Program-made: the position numbers and the translations under genes | Assembly: GCA_036274635.1 (NCBI GenBank) | Contig: DASUFI010000124.1 | Span: 1-7,220 of the forward strand | Source: DASUFI01 sp036274635 | GTDB taxonomy: Bacteria > Planctomycetota > B15-G4 | DNA: 7,220 nt | Direction of reading: 5' to 3' | Part shown: piece by piece, positions 1 through 7,220 of the stretch | Numbering within the stretch: the stretch's first letter is position 1 | Layout of the letters: the number at the start of each line of letters is the position of its first letter | The notes under the pieces: generated by a model | What the model was told of the DNA's origin: nothing | Databases searched by the model: none | The model's input: only the letters and a program-made list of their open reading frames with translations

Positions 1-1075
1 TGTCCGATGCGGAGCTCGCAGGCGCAGGCTCGGGCGTCGCGGCGGGGGCGCCGGGAGGCCCTGGCAGCACGTCGAGGCCGGCCACGCTCAGCGCCCCGTC
101 CGTGCGTGCGACCAGCGCCGCACGCAGGCCGTGAGCCTGCACGGCCTGCGGCCCGAGCGAGAGCGCGTCGAGCGCCAGAGCCTCTTCGCCGTCGGCCAGC
201 ACGCGCAGCTGCTGCAGGTCGAGGGCGACGACCGGCGCGCCCGACTCCACCCGCGCGTCCAGGCTCAGCTCGAGGCCGGCGTCGAGGCGCGTGGCCGCGG
301 CGCGCAGCCCGGCGGCCGCGAGCAGTGCCGCCAGGCCTTGCGGGCGCAGGCCGGCGAGGTCGAGCCGCAGCGTGGCGTGGGCCGTCTCGCGCTCCGCCGC
401 GAGCGTGCCGTCCACGCGCAGCAGGTCCAGCGTGTCGCGGCCTTCGAGGCGCAGCTCGAGCCGCGCCTCGCGCCCGTCTCCACGCAGGTTCGTGAGGCGC
501 AGGGAGCCCTCCAGCGACGTGACGCGCGGCGGGCTGGCCGTGTCGTCCTCGACGCGCAGGCGCATGGGTTGCAGAGCGAGGTGGTCGATCTCCACCGGAG
601 GGCGGAAGTCGGGCGGAGCGTGCGGCGCCGAGGCCGCCGTCTCGGCGCGCTCCGGCGCGGGCGCGGTGGGGCCGCCGGACAGCGCGTCCAGCAGCGGCCA
701 GCGCCCGTCGGCGCCGCGCGACAGCGCGATCGAGGCGTCGTCGACCGAAACGTCGACCAGGCGCAAGGTGCCGCCCAGCAGCGCGAGCATGTCCAGGTCC
801 GCGTCGACGGCGCCGAGCGTGATGACGTCCGAGGACGCGCCGCGATCGGGCGCGGCTGCGCGCGGCCGCAGCTCGACGGCCTCGAGCCGCACGTGGCCGC
901 CGAGCAGCGTGAGGCTCGATTCGCCGATGGTCGCGTCCAGCCCCGCGGCGCCGGCGCCGAGGTGGATGAGCCACGAGAGCATGAGCGCGAGCAGCAGGCG
1001 CAGCGCGACCAGGACGATCAGCAGGCGCAGCAGGATGCGGCGCCAGTTGCGGCGGCGGCGCGGGGTGGCGCTCAT
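1..1075 (-). CDS. AsmA-like membrane-anchored protein (3' end outside window)
   Basis: The minus strand reads open from an ATG at 1075 to the left edge, giving 358 residues with no stop, so the C-terminus is missing. The N-terminus has a basic cluster (residues 6-13) and then a hydrophobic helix at about 14-38, interrupted by Arg26. This fits a signal anchor with the rest of the protein in the periplasm. Residues 48-132 resemble the AsmA/DUF748 N-terminal pattern: a LGGHVRLEAVELR strand, then DADLDMLALLGGTLRL and DDASIALSRGADGRW, which ends in the RxxDGxW signature. A Pro/Ala-rich linker (about 133-155) leads to more beta-rich sequence. AsmA-type proteins span the periplasm and are linked to lipid transport or outer-membrane assembly; that role is inferred here. 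The start codon overlaps the stop of the upstream lipoprotein gene (ATGA) and has no clear Shine-Dalgarno, so translational coupling is likely. I am confident of the coding call and moderately confident of the family. Confidence 0.8.
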   Translation of the reverse strand, partial: MSATPRRRRNWRRILLRLLIVLVALRLLLALMLSWLIHLGAGAAGLDATIGESSLTLLGGHVRLEAVELRPRAAAPDRGASSDVITLGAVDADLDMLALLGGTLRLVDVSVDDASIALSRGADGRWPLLDALSGGPTAPAPERAETAASAPHAPPDFRPPVEIDHLALQPMRLRVEDDTASPPRVTSLEGSLRLTNLRGDGREARLELRLEGRDTLDLLRVDGTLAAERETAHATLRLDLAGLRPQGLAALLAAAGLRAAATRLDAGLELSLDARVESGAPVVALDLQQLRVLADGEEALALDALSLGPQAVQAHGLRAALVARTDGALSVAGLDVLPGPPGAPAATPEPAPASSASD

Positions 1076-2487
1076 CGCGCGTCGGCCGGCGGCGCCGCGG
1101 CCTCGGCTTGCGCCGCCGCGGCGGCCAGCGCGGCGCGGCGCGCGGCCAGCGGTGCAAGGGGATCGAAGCCGGCCGGCGCGAGGCCGCGGGCGTCCAGCCA
1201 GTCGAAGGCCCGCAAGCGCGCGGCGGCCGTGCTGTCCTCGAGGTACTGCAGGTTCTCCTGCACGATCCGCTCGCGCAGCGTGGCGGTCGAGCTGCATGTG
1301 GCCACGATGTCGAGGAGCGAGGTGGGGAAGCGACCGGGCTCGCCGACGTGGCGCAGCAGGATGCCCAGCAGCTCGGGCGGCAGCGGCTGGTCCTCGCCAC
1401 GATGGGCCAGCAGCTGCAGGGCCGAGCGCTCGAGCAGCCAGCCGAGGCCGCCGCCTTGCGCGACGACGGCGCCCAGGTCGCCGCCGCCCTCCTCGATGAG
1501 CTGCGCGAGCTGGGCGAGCATCTCGGCGTCCGCGAGCAGGACGAGGTCGGCGCACAGCGGCGCGTCGGAGGCGCCGGCGAGGAAGGCCAGCGCCGCGCGT
1601 CGCGAGGCCTCGTCGCGCAGCACGCCGAAGGCGGAGACGACCTGCCGCAGGAAGGTCTCGGTGGCCGTCAGCTCCGACGCCGCGACGCGCCGCTCGCGCG
1701 TGGCGTCCAGCGCGGATTGCGCGGCCTGCGCGACCTGCTGCGCGAAGACCACGTCGCCGGCCGGCGCCGGCCGCGCACAGACCGCGGCCAGCAGCACGGC
1801 CCGCGCATGGCCGGGCGCCTGCAGCGGCAGCGCGAGCAGCAGCGGCGAGCCGTCCTCCGGCAGCGCCGGCTGCAGCACGACCAGCTCGCGCATGGCCACG
1901 GGCGCGGTGCCCTGCTCCTCGTCGTCGGGCGGCAGCGCGCCGCGCAGCAGCACCGCCAGGGTCAGCGTGTCGCCGCGCCAGATCATGAGGCGCACGTCGG
2001 TCAGCGGCCCGAAGGCGGGCGGCTCGAAGGGCAGCGTGAGCACGGCCGTGGTGCCCGGCAGCAGCGCGGTGGGCGACGCGCCGGTGGCCGACGCGACCGG
2101 CAGCTCGCCCGTGTCCAGCTGCGCGAGCAGCGCCTGCGCCGCCTCGCCCTCGCCCAGCTGCGCGCCGCTGCCGAGGCGCGCGACGCTGCGCAGCGGCCGC
2201 CCCGGCGTGTCGCCCACGACCATGCGCGAGCGCGTGGCGAGGCGCGGCAGTGCGCCCGGGGGCAGGTCCTCCACCACCGCCAGCCGGACCTGCAGCGCGA
2301 GAGCGTGCGCCGGATCGGTGTCGAGCTCGGGCGGAGCGTCGCCCGGCTGCGGCCCGGTCAGCAGCGAGCCGGCGAAGTGTTCCCACGTCGGCTGCAGCGG
2401 CGGCGGCTCGAAGGGCCCCGGCGGCGCGGCGCAGGCGGCCAGCGCCACGAGCAGCAGCAGCGAAGGCAGGCGCAGGCAGGCTGCCAT
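1072..2487 (-). CDS. Uncharacterised lipoprotein, 471 aa
   Basis: I do not recognise a named family. The N-terminus is a lipoprotein signal peptide: a hydrophobic stretch (about residues 5-18) ending in the lipobox LAAC with Cys19 as lipid acceptor, followed by a Pro-rich segment. The middle (about 80-250) is beta-rich and includes runs such as TDVRLMIWRGDTLTLAVLLRG. From about 250 onward the protein is mostly helical and rich in Ala, Leu and Glu. Near the C-terminus, ARLRAFDWLDARGLAPAGFDPL (about 424-445, shown here in its essentials as RAFDWLDARG then PAGFDPL) reminds me of segments seen in planctomycete hypothetical proteins; this is memory, not a search. The last 25 residues are Ala/Pro low complexity. 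The ATG at 2487 is preceded by AAGG with a 6-base spacer, overlapping the upstream gene's stop. The gene overlaps the AsmA-like gene by 4 bases, which suggests joint expression and perhaps a shared envelope role. The function is unknown. Confidence 0.85.
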   Translation of the reverse strand: MAACLRLPSLLLLVALAACAAPPGPFEPPPLQPTWEHFAGSLLTGPQPGDAPPELDTDPAHALALQVRLAVVEDLPPGALPRLATRSRMVVGDTPGRPLRSVARLGSGAQLGEGEAAQALLAQLDTGELPVASATGASPTALLPGTTAVLTLPFEPPAFGPLTDVRLMIWRGDTLTLAVLLRGALPPDDEEQGTAPVAMRELVVLQPALPEDGSPLLLALPLQAPGHARAVLLAAVCARPAPAGDVVFAQQVAQAAQSALDATRERRVAASELTATETFLRQVVSAFGVLRDEASRRAALAFLAGASDAPLCADLVLLADAEMLAQLAQLIEEGGGDLGAVVAQGGGLGWLLERSALQLLAHRGEDQPLPPELLGILLRHVGEPGRFPTSLLDIVATCSSTATLRERIVQENLQYLEDSTAAARLRAFDWLDARGLAPAGFDPLAPLAARRAALAAAAAQAEAAAPPADAR

Positions 2488-2493
2488 GCCGGA

Positions 2494-2497
2494 CCTT
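2494..2497 (-). promoter_or_regulatory. Ribosome binding site of the lipoprotein gene
   Basis: On the minus strand the stop codon TAG of the DUF1990 gene runs directly into AAGG (AGAAGG including the last two bases of the stop), six bases before the lipoprotein ATG at 2487. This supports that start. It also suggests that ribosomes ending on the upstream gene can re-initiate here. Confidence 0.6.
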
Positions 2498-3085
2498 CTA
2501 ACATCCGAGCGACCCGCGGGGCGATGCGCTCAGCGCGCGCCGCAGCGCCGCCGGCGAGTCGCGCCGGAATCGCGCCTGGGCCGCGCGGACGAGCGGCCGG
2601 CCGGCAGCCACCCACCAGCGCGCCGGCCGCGAGACGGCGCGGATCTCGAACAGGACCCGGCCGTCGCTCGCCATCCGCACCTCGAAGCGCTCCGCGCCGC
2701 ACTCGGCATGGTCGGGCAAGGTCACGTGCTCGTAGCCGCTGGAGGTCGGCTCGTCGAAGACGTCTCGCACGCGGCAGGCATTCGCGAACCACAGTCCTCC
2801 CAGATGCACGAGCATGGCTGCGACCAGGCCCGGGGTGGGCGGCGCCTCTCGCGGCATGATGTCCACCCAGCCCATGTCGCAGTGCGCCCAGCGGCGCAGC
2901 GCCTCGCGCGCGGCGGTGAAGACGGCTGCCCCCGAGCCCAGCTCGAGGCGGCAGCCGTCGAGGTCGAAGCCGGATGGCGCGACGTCGGGCAGCGGCCCGT
3001 CGAAGCTCGGGCGCGCGTCGCGCTGGCGGGCCAGCCAGTCGGCCAGCGAGGCGAGGGTCGGGCGGCGGGCGGAAATCAGTGGCAC
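2498..3085 (-). CDS. DUF1990 (UPF0548) family protein
   Basis: This 195-residue soluble protein matches the DUF1990 pattern almost throughout. GFDLDGCRLELGSGAAVF (39-56) is the family opening with its RxxLGxG core. ALRRWAHCDMGWVDIMP (62-78) gives the conserved helix and the W of the next strand. GLWFANACRV (97-106) and YEHVTLPDHAECGAERFEV (118-136) carry the TLPxHxExGEE-type block. AVSRPARWW (150-158) and PLVRAAQARFRRDS (164-177) form the closing signature. The biochemical function of the family is not established to my knowledge. The start is a GTG at 3085 with no obvious Shine-Dalgarno, because the residues before the domain (1-38) offer no better internal start; it could be a little shorter. 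The gene lies 60 bases after manC and 10 bases before the lipoprotein gene. No signal peptide or membrane segment is evident. The family call is firm; the role is unknown. Confidence 0.88.
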   Translation of the reverse strand: MPLISARRPTLASLADWLARQRDARPSFDGPLPDVAPSGFDLDGCRLELGSGAAVFTAAREALRRWAHCDMGWVDIMPREAPPTPGLVAAMLVHLGGLWFANACRVRDVFDEPTSSGYEHVTLPDHAECGAERFEVRMASDGRVLFEIRAVSRPARWWVAAGRPLVRAAQARFRRDSPAALRRALSASPRGSLGC

Positions 3086-3097
3086 GGCGACGTCACG

Positions 3098-3118
3098 CGG
3101 CGCCGGTCGCGGGCGCCG
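3098..3118. repeat. Small GC hairpin in the manC-DUF1990 spacer
   Basis: A perfect 7-base inverted repeat, CGGCGCC at 3098-3104 and GGCGCCG at 3112-3118, is separated by a 7-base loop. It lies in the 60-base gap between the manC stop and the DUF1990 GTG, with its inner end 12 bases before that start. There is no T-run after it on the minus strand, so it is not a convincing intrinsic terminator. It could act as an RNA-stability or initiation-shielding element, or it could be chance in 80% GC DNA. Confidence 0.3.
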
Positions 3119-3145
3119 GCGATCCGCGTCTCGCGCGACGCGCCT

Positions 3146-4228
<1,083 letters not shown>

Positions 4229-4232
4229 CTCC
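4229..4232 (-). promoter_or_regulatory. GGAG abutting the manC start (unusual RBS)
   Basis: On the minus strand the sequence reads TAG CTG GAG ATG: the hepT stop, two codons and the manC ATG. GGAG is the only SD-like stretch and has zero spacing to the ATG, which is normally too close for efficient pairing. The start may therefore depend on re-initiation or on coupling to hepT translation. Confidence 0.4.
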
Positions 4233-4234
4233 AG

Positions 4235-4564
4235 CTATGCCGTCGCATCGAGATAGCGGCGAAGCTCAGCCTCGAGTGGAGGCACTTTGCGCCTGACGAT
4301 GTCGACAATCGTCTCGCCGTCCACGCCCGAATAACTGTGGATGAGGACGTCCCGCAAACCGGCTAGGCCTCGCCAATCGACGGATGGCATGCGCTGGCGA
4401 ACTTCATCCGGAACCCGCTTCGCAGCCTCGCCCATGACCTCCAGGTTGCGGAGGATGGCGTCGAAGCGGAGCTCGTCGCCCGTGAACTCGCCGGACGCAA
4501 ATCGGCGGACCTTCTCGCAACAGGTCAGCATGTCCCGCAGGTAGATTCGCGGATCACGAGACAA
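4235..4564 (-). CDS. hepT: HEPN-domain toxin RNase, HepT/DUF86 family
   Basis: This 109-residue helical protein is of the HepT-like (DUF86) HEPN family, the toxin half of HEPN/MNT toxin-antitoxin modules. It opens with the typical SRDPRIYLRDML (2-13). Its core motif is LRDVLIHSYSGVD (70-82), where Arg71-X4-His76-X-Tyr78 is the RX4HXY signature. Arg and His are the catalytic RNase residues. The Tyr is the residue AMPylated by the partner antitoxin in the characterised Shewanella HepT/MntA system. FDAILRNLEVMGEAAKRVP (34-52) is the conserved central helix. The start is a TTG at 4564, chosen because it includes the family N-terminus and has GAGG six bases upstream; the next ATG (4531) would remove 11 conserved residues. 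It overlaps mntA by 11 bases and ends six bases before manC in the same reading frame. Local GC is lower than in neighbouring genes. All key residues are present, so it looks active. Confidence 0.9.
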   Translation of the reverse strand: MSRDPRIYLRDMLTCCEKVRRFASGEFTGDELRFDAILRNLEVMGEAAKRVPDEVRQRMPSVDWRGLAGLRDVLIHSYSGVDGETIVDIVRRKVPPLEAELRRYLDATA

Positions 4565-4847
4565 GTATCGCCTCGCCGAGGACGGCGCCGCGCAGCTCGG
4601 GCCTGAGGGCCTTCTCGCTGACGAGATCCACCGGCGAGCCCAGCAGGTCCTCGAGGAAGAACTTCAGACCGAAATAGCGGTCGAAGGTCGCCGGTCCGTC
4701 GAACGCCACGAGCACGTCGACATCGCTCTGCGGTCCTGCCTCGTCACGTGCGACGGATCCGAAGACCTGCAGGTTGCGGACGCCAAAGCGGCCACGCATG
4801 TCACCGACGCTGGCACTCAGTCGCTGCAGGACGTCTTGACGGCGCAT
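4554..4847 (-). CDS. mntA: MNT-domain nucleotidyltransferase antitoxin
   Basis: This 97-residue minimal nucleotidyltransferase (polymerase-beta fold) is the antitoxin half of a HEPN/MNT module. The catalytic motif is intact: Gly30-Ser31-X10-Asp42-X-Asp44, within VFGSVARDEAGPQSDVDVLV (28-47), exactly the GSX10DXD form. A third acidic residue, Asp74 in PVDLVS, fits the expected metal ligand. In the characterised MntA family the enzyme transfers AMP from ATP to the HEPN toxin tyrosine and so silences the RNase; that reaction is inferred here. The start at 4847 is chosen because GGAGG lies four bases upstream. An ATG at 4889 would add 14 unconserved residues and overlaps the -10 box of the candidate promoter. 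The gene begins 126 bases after alr and overlaps hepT by 11 bases, so the antitoxin is made first. GC content is below that of neighbours, consistent with transfer. Confidence 0.9.
   Translation of the reverse strand: MRRQDVLQRLSASVGDMRGRFGVRNLQVFGSVARDEAGPQSDVDVLVAFDGPATFDRYFGLKFFLEDLLGSPVDLVSEKALRPELRGAVLGEAILVS
4571..4574 (-). promoter_or_regulatory. Ribosome binding site of hepT
   Basis: GAGG sits six bases upstream of the TTG at 4564, inside the 3' end of mntA. This placement supports the TTG start of the toxin. A weak start codon on the toxin next to an ATG with GGAGG on the antitoxin would favour antitoxin synthesis. Confidence 0.55.
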
Positions 4848-4851
4848 GGCG

Positions 4852-4856
4852 CCTCC
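4852..4856 (-). promoter_or_regulatory. Ribosome binding site of mntA
   Basis: A strong GGAGG lies four bases before the ATG at 4847. It decides the start of mntA against the upstream in-frame ATG at 4889, which lacks such a site. Confidence 0.65.
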
Positions 4857-4887
4857 ACGGACCGGATCGAGACCGCGCGAGGCATCC

Positions 4888-4917
4888 ATTAGAGCAATCT
4901 ACGAGCGGCACTTCGAA
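4888..4917 (-). promoter_or_regulatory. Candidate promoter of mntA-hepT
   Basis: On the minus strand TTCGAA (4912-4917, 3 of 6 matches to the -35 consensus) and TCTAAT (4888-4893, 5 of 6 matches to TATAAT) are 18 bases apart. They lie in the most AT-rich part of the spacer (about 58% GC in the line 4861-4920). Transcription would begin near 4881 and leave a leader of about 34 bases before the ATG at 4847, consistent with that start. The -35 match is weak and no experiment supports it. Confidence 0.3.
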
Positions 4918-4973
4918 CGAGCCGGACGCGACGGCTCATCGCGTGTGGTCCCGAAATCGAGGCCGGACGCACC

Positions 4974-6302
<1,329 letters not shown>

Positions 6303-6311
6303 CGAACACGA

Positions 6312-6316
6312 TCTCC
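6312..6316 (-). promoter_or_regulatory. Ribosome binding site of alr
   Basis: GGAGA, inside the 3' end of tsaB, lies nine bases upstream of the alr ATG at 6302. It supports that start over the in-frame ATG at 6320, since the site would fall inside the coding region if the longer start were used. Confidence 0.55.
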
Positions 6317-6962
6317 GCATGCGATCGCTTCAGATAGAGAGGCCGAACCACCTCGGGCGGATCACCGCCAGCGAGGAGCCTGGGTCTCCCAACCGCGGCG
6401 ACATCGTACGGGTCGGGAACGGGCTCCCGAAGCACGATCAGGGAAGGATCGTCGGGACGGGGATCGGCATCGGGGCCGGCCACGAGGCGCGGCGGCGCCG
6501 ACTCAAGCGGGAGGCCTTCCGCACCGACAAGGTCGCCGGCGCGGACGTCGCCGCGTTCGTAGTCTGCTCGGTAGGCCTCGCCGCGGCGCGCGTCGAGCAC
6601 GACGATGACCGCGCGCGCCGCCGCCTTGCGCCGGAGCTCCCCGCGCGCGGCGGCCGCCGGGGACGCGACGGCCGCCAGCCGCACGCCGGCGGCGAAGGCG
6701 AGCCCCCGCGCGAGGGCCACCGCGGCGCGCGTGCCCGTGTAGCTGCCGGGTCCGATGCCCACGGCGAGGCCCAGCAGGTCCGCGGCACGCAGTCCGCGCG
6801 CCTGCAGCAGGCCGGCGACGCCCGCGGCCAGCGGCGCCGTGCCCGGCTCGTCGACTGGCTGTTGCCAGGTGCCCCATGGCGTGCCGTCGGCGGCCAGCAG
6901 GGCGGCGCAGGCGCGCAGCGTGCTGGCGTCGAGGGCCAGCACCGGGCCGGGAGCCGGCATGC

Positions 6963-7220
6963 TCACGTGCGCGCGCCTCGCTCGGCGATCTCGGCCTTCC
7001 ACACCTCGCCCAGCTCACGGGCGAGGCCCTGCACGACGGCCTCGTCCACGCCCTCGACCATGACGCGGGCCAGGTTCTCCGTGCCGGAGTAGCGCAGGAC
7101 GAGGCGCAGGTCATCGCCGTGGCGGGCCTGGGCGGCGGCGGCGGCGGCCGACAGGCGCGGCAGGGACTCGACCGGCGGCTTGGCGGCCACGGGGACGTTC
7201 AGCAGGACCTGCGGCACGCG
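6963..7220 (-). CDS. glmM: Phosphoglucosamine mutase, C-terminal part (5' end outside window)
   Basis: Only the last 85 residues are in the window, with the 5' end beyond the right edge. GlmM converts glucosamine-6-phosphate to glucosamine-1-phosphate on the way to UDP-GlcNAc, needed for peptidoglycan and lipopolysaccharide. The fragment starts with PQVLLNVPV, equivalent to the PQVLVNV strand of bacterial GlmM. It continues through an Ala-rich helix to LRYSGTENLARVMVEG, the C-terminal phosphate-binding loop (RxSGTE) followed by the RVMVEG strand typical of GlmM rather than phosphomannomutases. The final helix (LARELGEVWKAEIAERG) ends normally. Asn replaces the Pro usual after SGTE, which also occurs in the wider superfamily. 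The catalytic Ser lies outside the window. A GlmM-type phosphohexomutase is firm; another alpha-D-phosphohexomutase is a less likely alternative. The stop codon lies two bases before tsaB. Confidence 0.88.
   Translation of the reverse strand, partial: RVPQVLLNVPVAAKPPVESLPRLSAAAAAAQARHGDDLRLVLRYSGTENLARVMVEGVDEAVVQGLARELGEVWKAEIAERGART
6976..6979 (-). promoter_or_regulatory. Possible ribosome binding site of tsaB
   Basis: GAGG within the end of glmM is nine bases before the GTG at 6966 and fifteen before the ATG at 6960. Its spacing favours the GTG start of tsaB, but both starts remain possible. Confidence 0.35.

Larger units (their letters stand above)
4848..4973 (-). other. alr-mntA spacer
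   Basis: This 126-base spacer is the longest non-coding stretch in the window, and I see no gene in it. It contains a weak sigma70-like promoter (4888-4917), the mntA Shine-Dalgarno (4852-4856), and a 9-base direct repeat gccggacgc at 4921-4929 and 4962-4970. There is no convincing intrinsic terminator after alr: no strong stem with a T-run is present. Read-through from the alr operon into the toxin-antitoxin cassette is therefore possible. Confidence 0.6.

Noticed and set aside
3098..3118. Intrinsic terminator after manC
   Set aside because: The stem is only 7 base pairs and no T-run follows on the minus strand.
4848..4889. Longer start of mntA at the ATG at 4889
   Set aside because: The extra 14 residues are not family-like, there is no Shine-Dalgarno at that ATG, and it overlaps the candidate -10 box; the ATG at 4847 has GGAGG.
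7128..7150. GGC/GCG triplet run resembling a microsatellite
   Set aside because: It encodes the Ala-rich helix of GlmM in frame and fits ordinary GC-rich codon use.

Overview
This is a gene-dense, very GC-rich bacterial window. Hand-counted 60-base lines in the housekeeping genes run about 73-85% GC. Every convincing gene lies on the minus strand, so transcription runs from high to low coordinates. The taxon cannot be fixed from 7 kb. The combination of a full bacterial peptidoglycan-precursor set, an AsmA-like protein, and a lipoprotein with a C-terminal segment that reminds me of planctomycete hypothetical proteins makes a Planctomycetota or other high-GC Gram-negative lineage my best guess. 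That is an inference, not a result.

In transcription order the layout is as follows. First comes the 3' end of glmM (6963-7220), then tsaB (6265-6960), then alr (4974-6302). These three are packed with almost no spacing or with overlaps, and form a housekeeping module for UDP-GlcNAc supply, tRNA t6A modification and D-alanine supply. A 126-base spacer follows, carrying a weak candidate promoter. Next is a two-gene toxin-antitoxin cassette, mntA (4554-4847) and hepT (4235-4564), in DNA clearly poorer in GC (60-68% in sampled lines). Six bases after hepT starts manC (3146-4228), a mannose-1-phosphate guanylyltransferase that makes GDP-mannose for surface glycans. After a 60-base spacer with a small hairpin come a DUF1990 protein (2498-3085), an uncharacterised lipoprotein (1072-2487) and an AsmA-like membrane-anchored protein that runs off the left edge (1-1075). 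The last two overlap by ATGA and look translationally coupled.

Apart from the toxin-antitoxin pair, most genes concern the envelope: glmM and alr feed peptidoglycan, manC feeds mannose-containing polysaccharides, and the lipoprotein and AsmA-like protein are exported or membrane-bound. No tRNA, rRNA, CRISPR array, transposase or integrase is visible, and no stretch over 300 bases lacks a gene. I do not see a wholly new system. The points most worth a second look are the complete HepT/MntA module in lower-GC DNA directly upstream of manC, the unusual start context of manC, the Met replacing the carbamylated Lys in alanine racemase, and the uncharacterised lipoprotein coupled to an AsmA-like protein.
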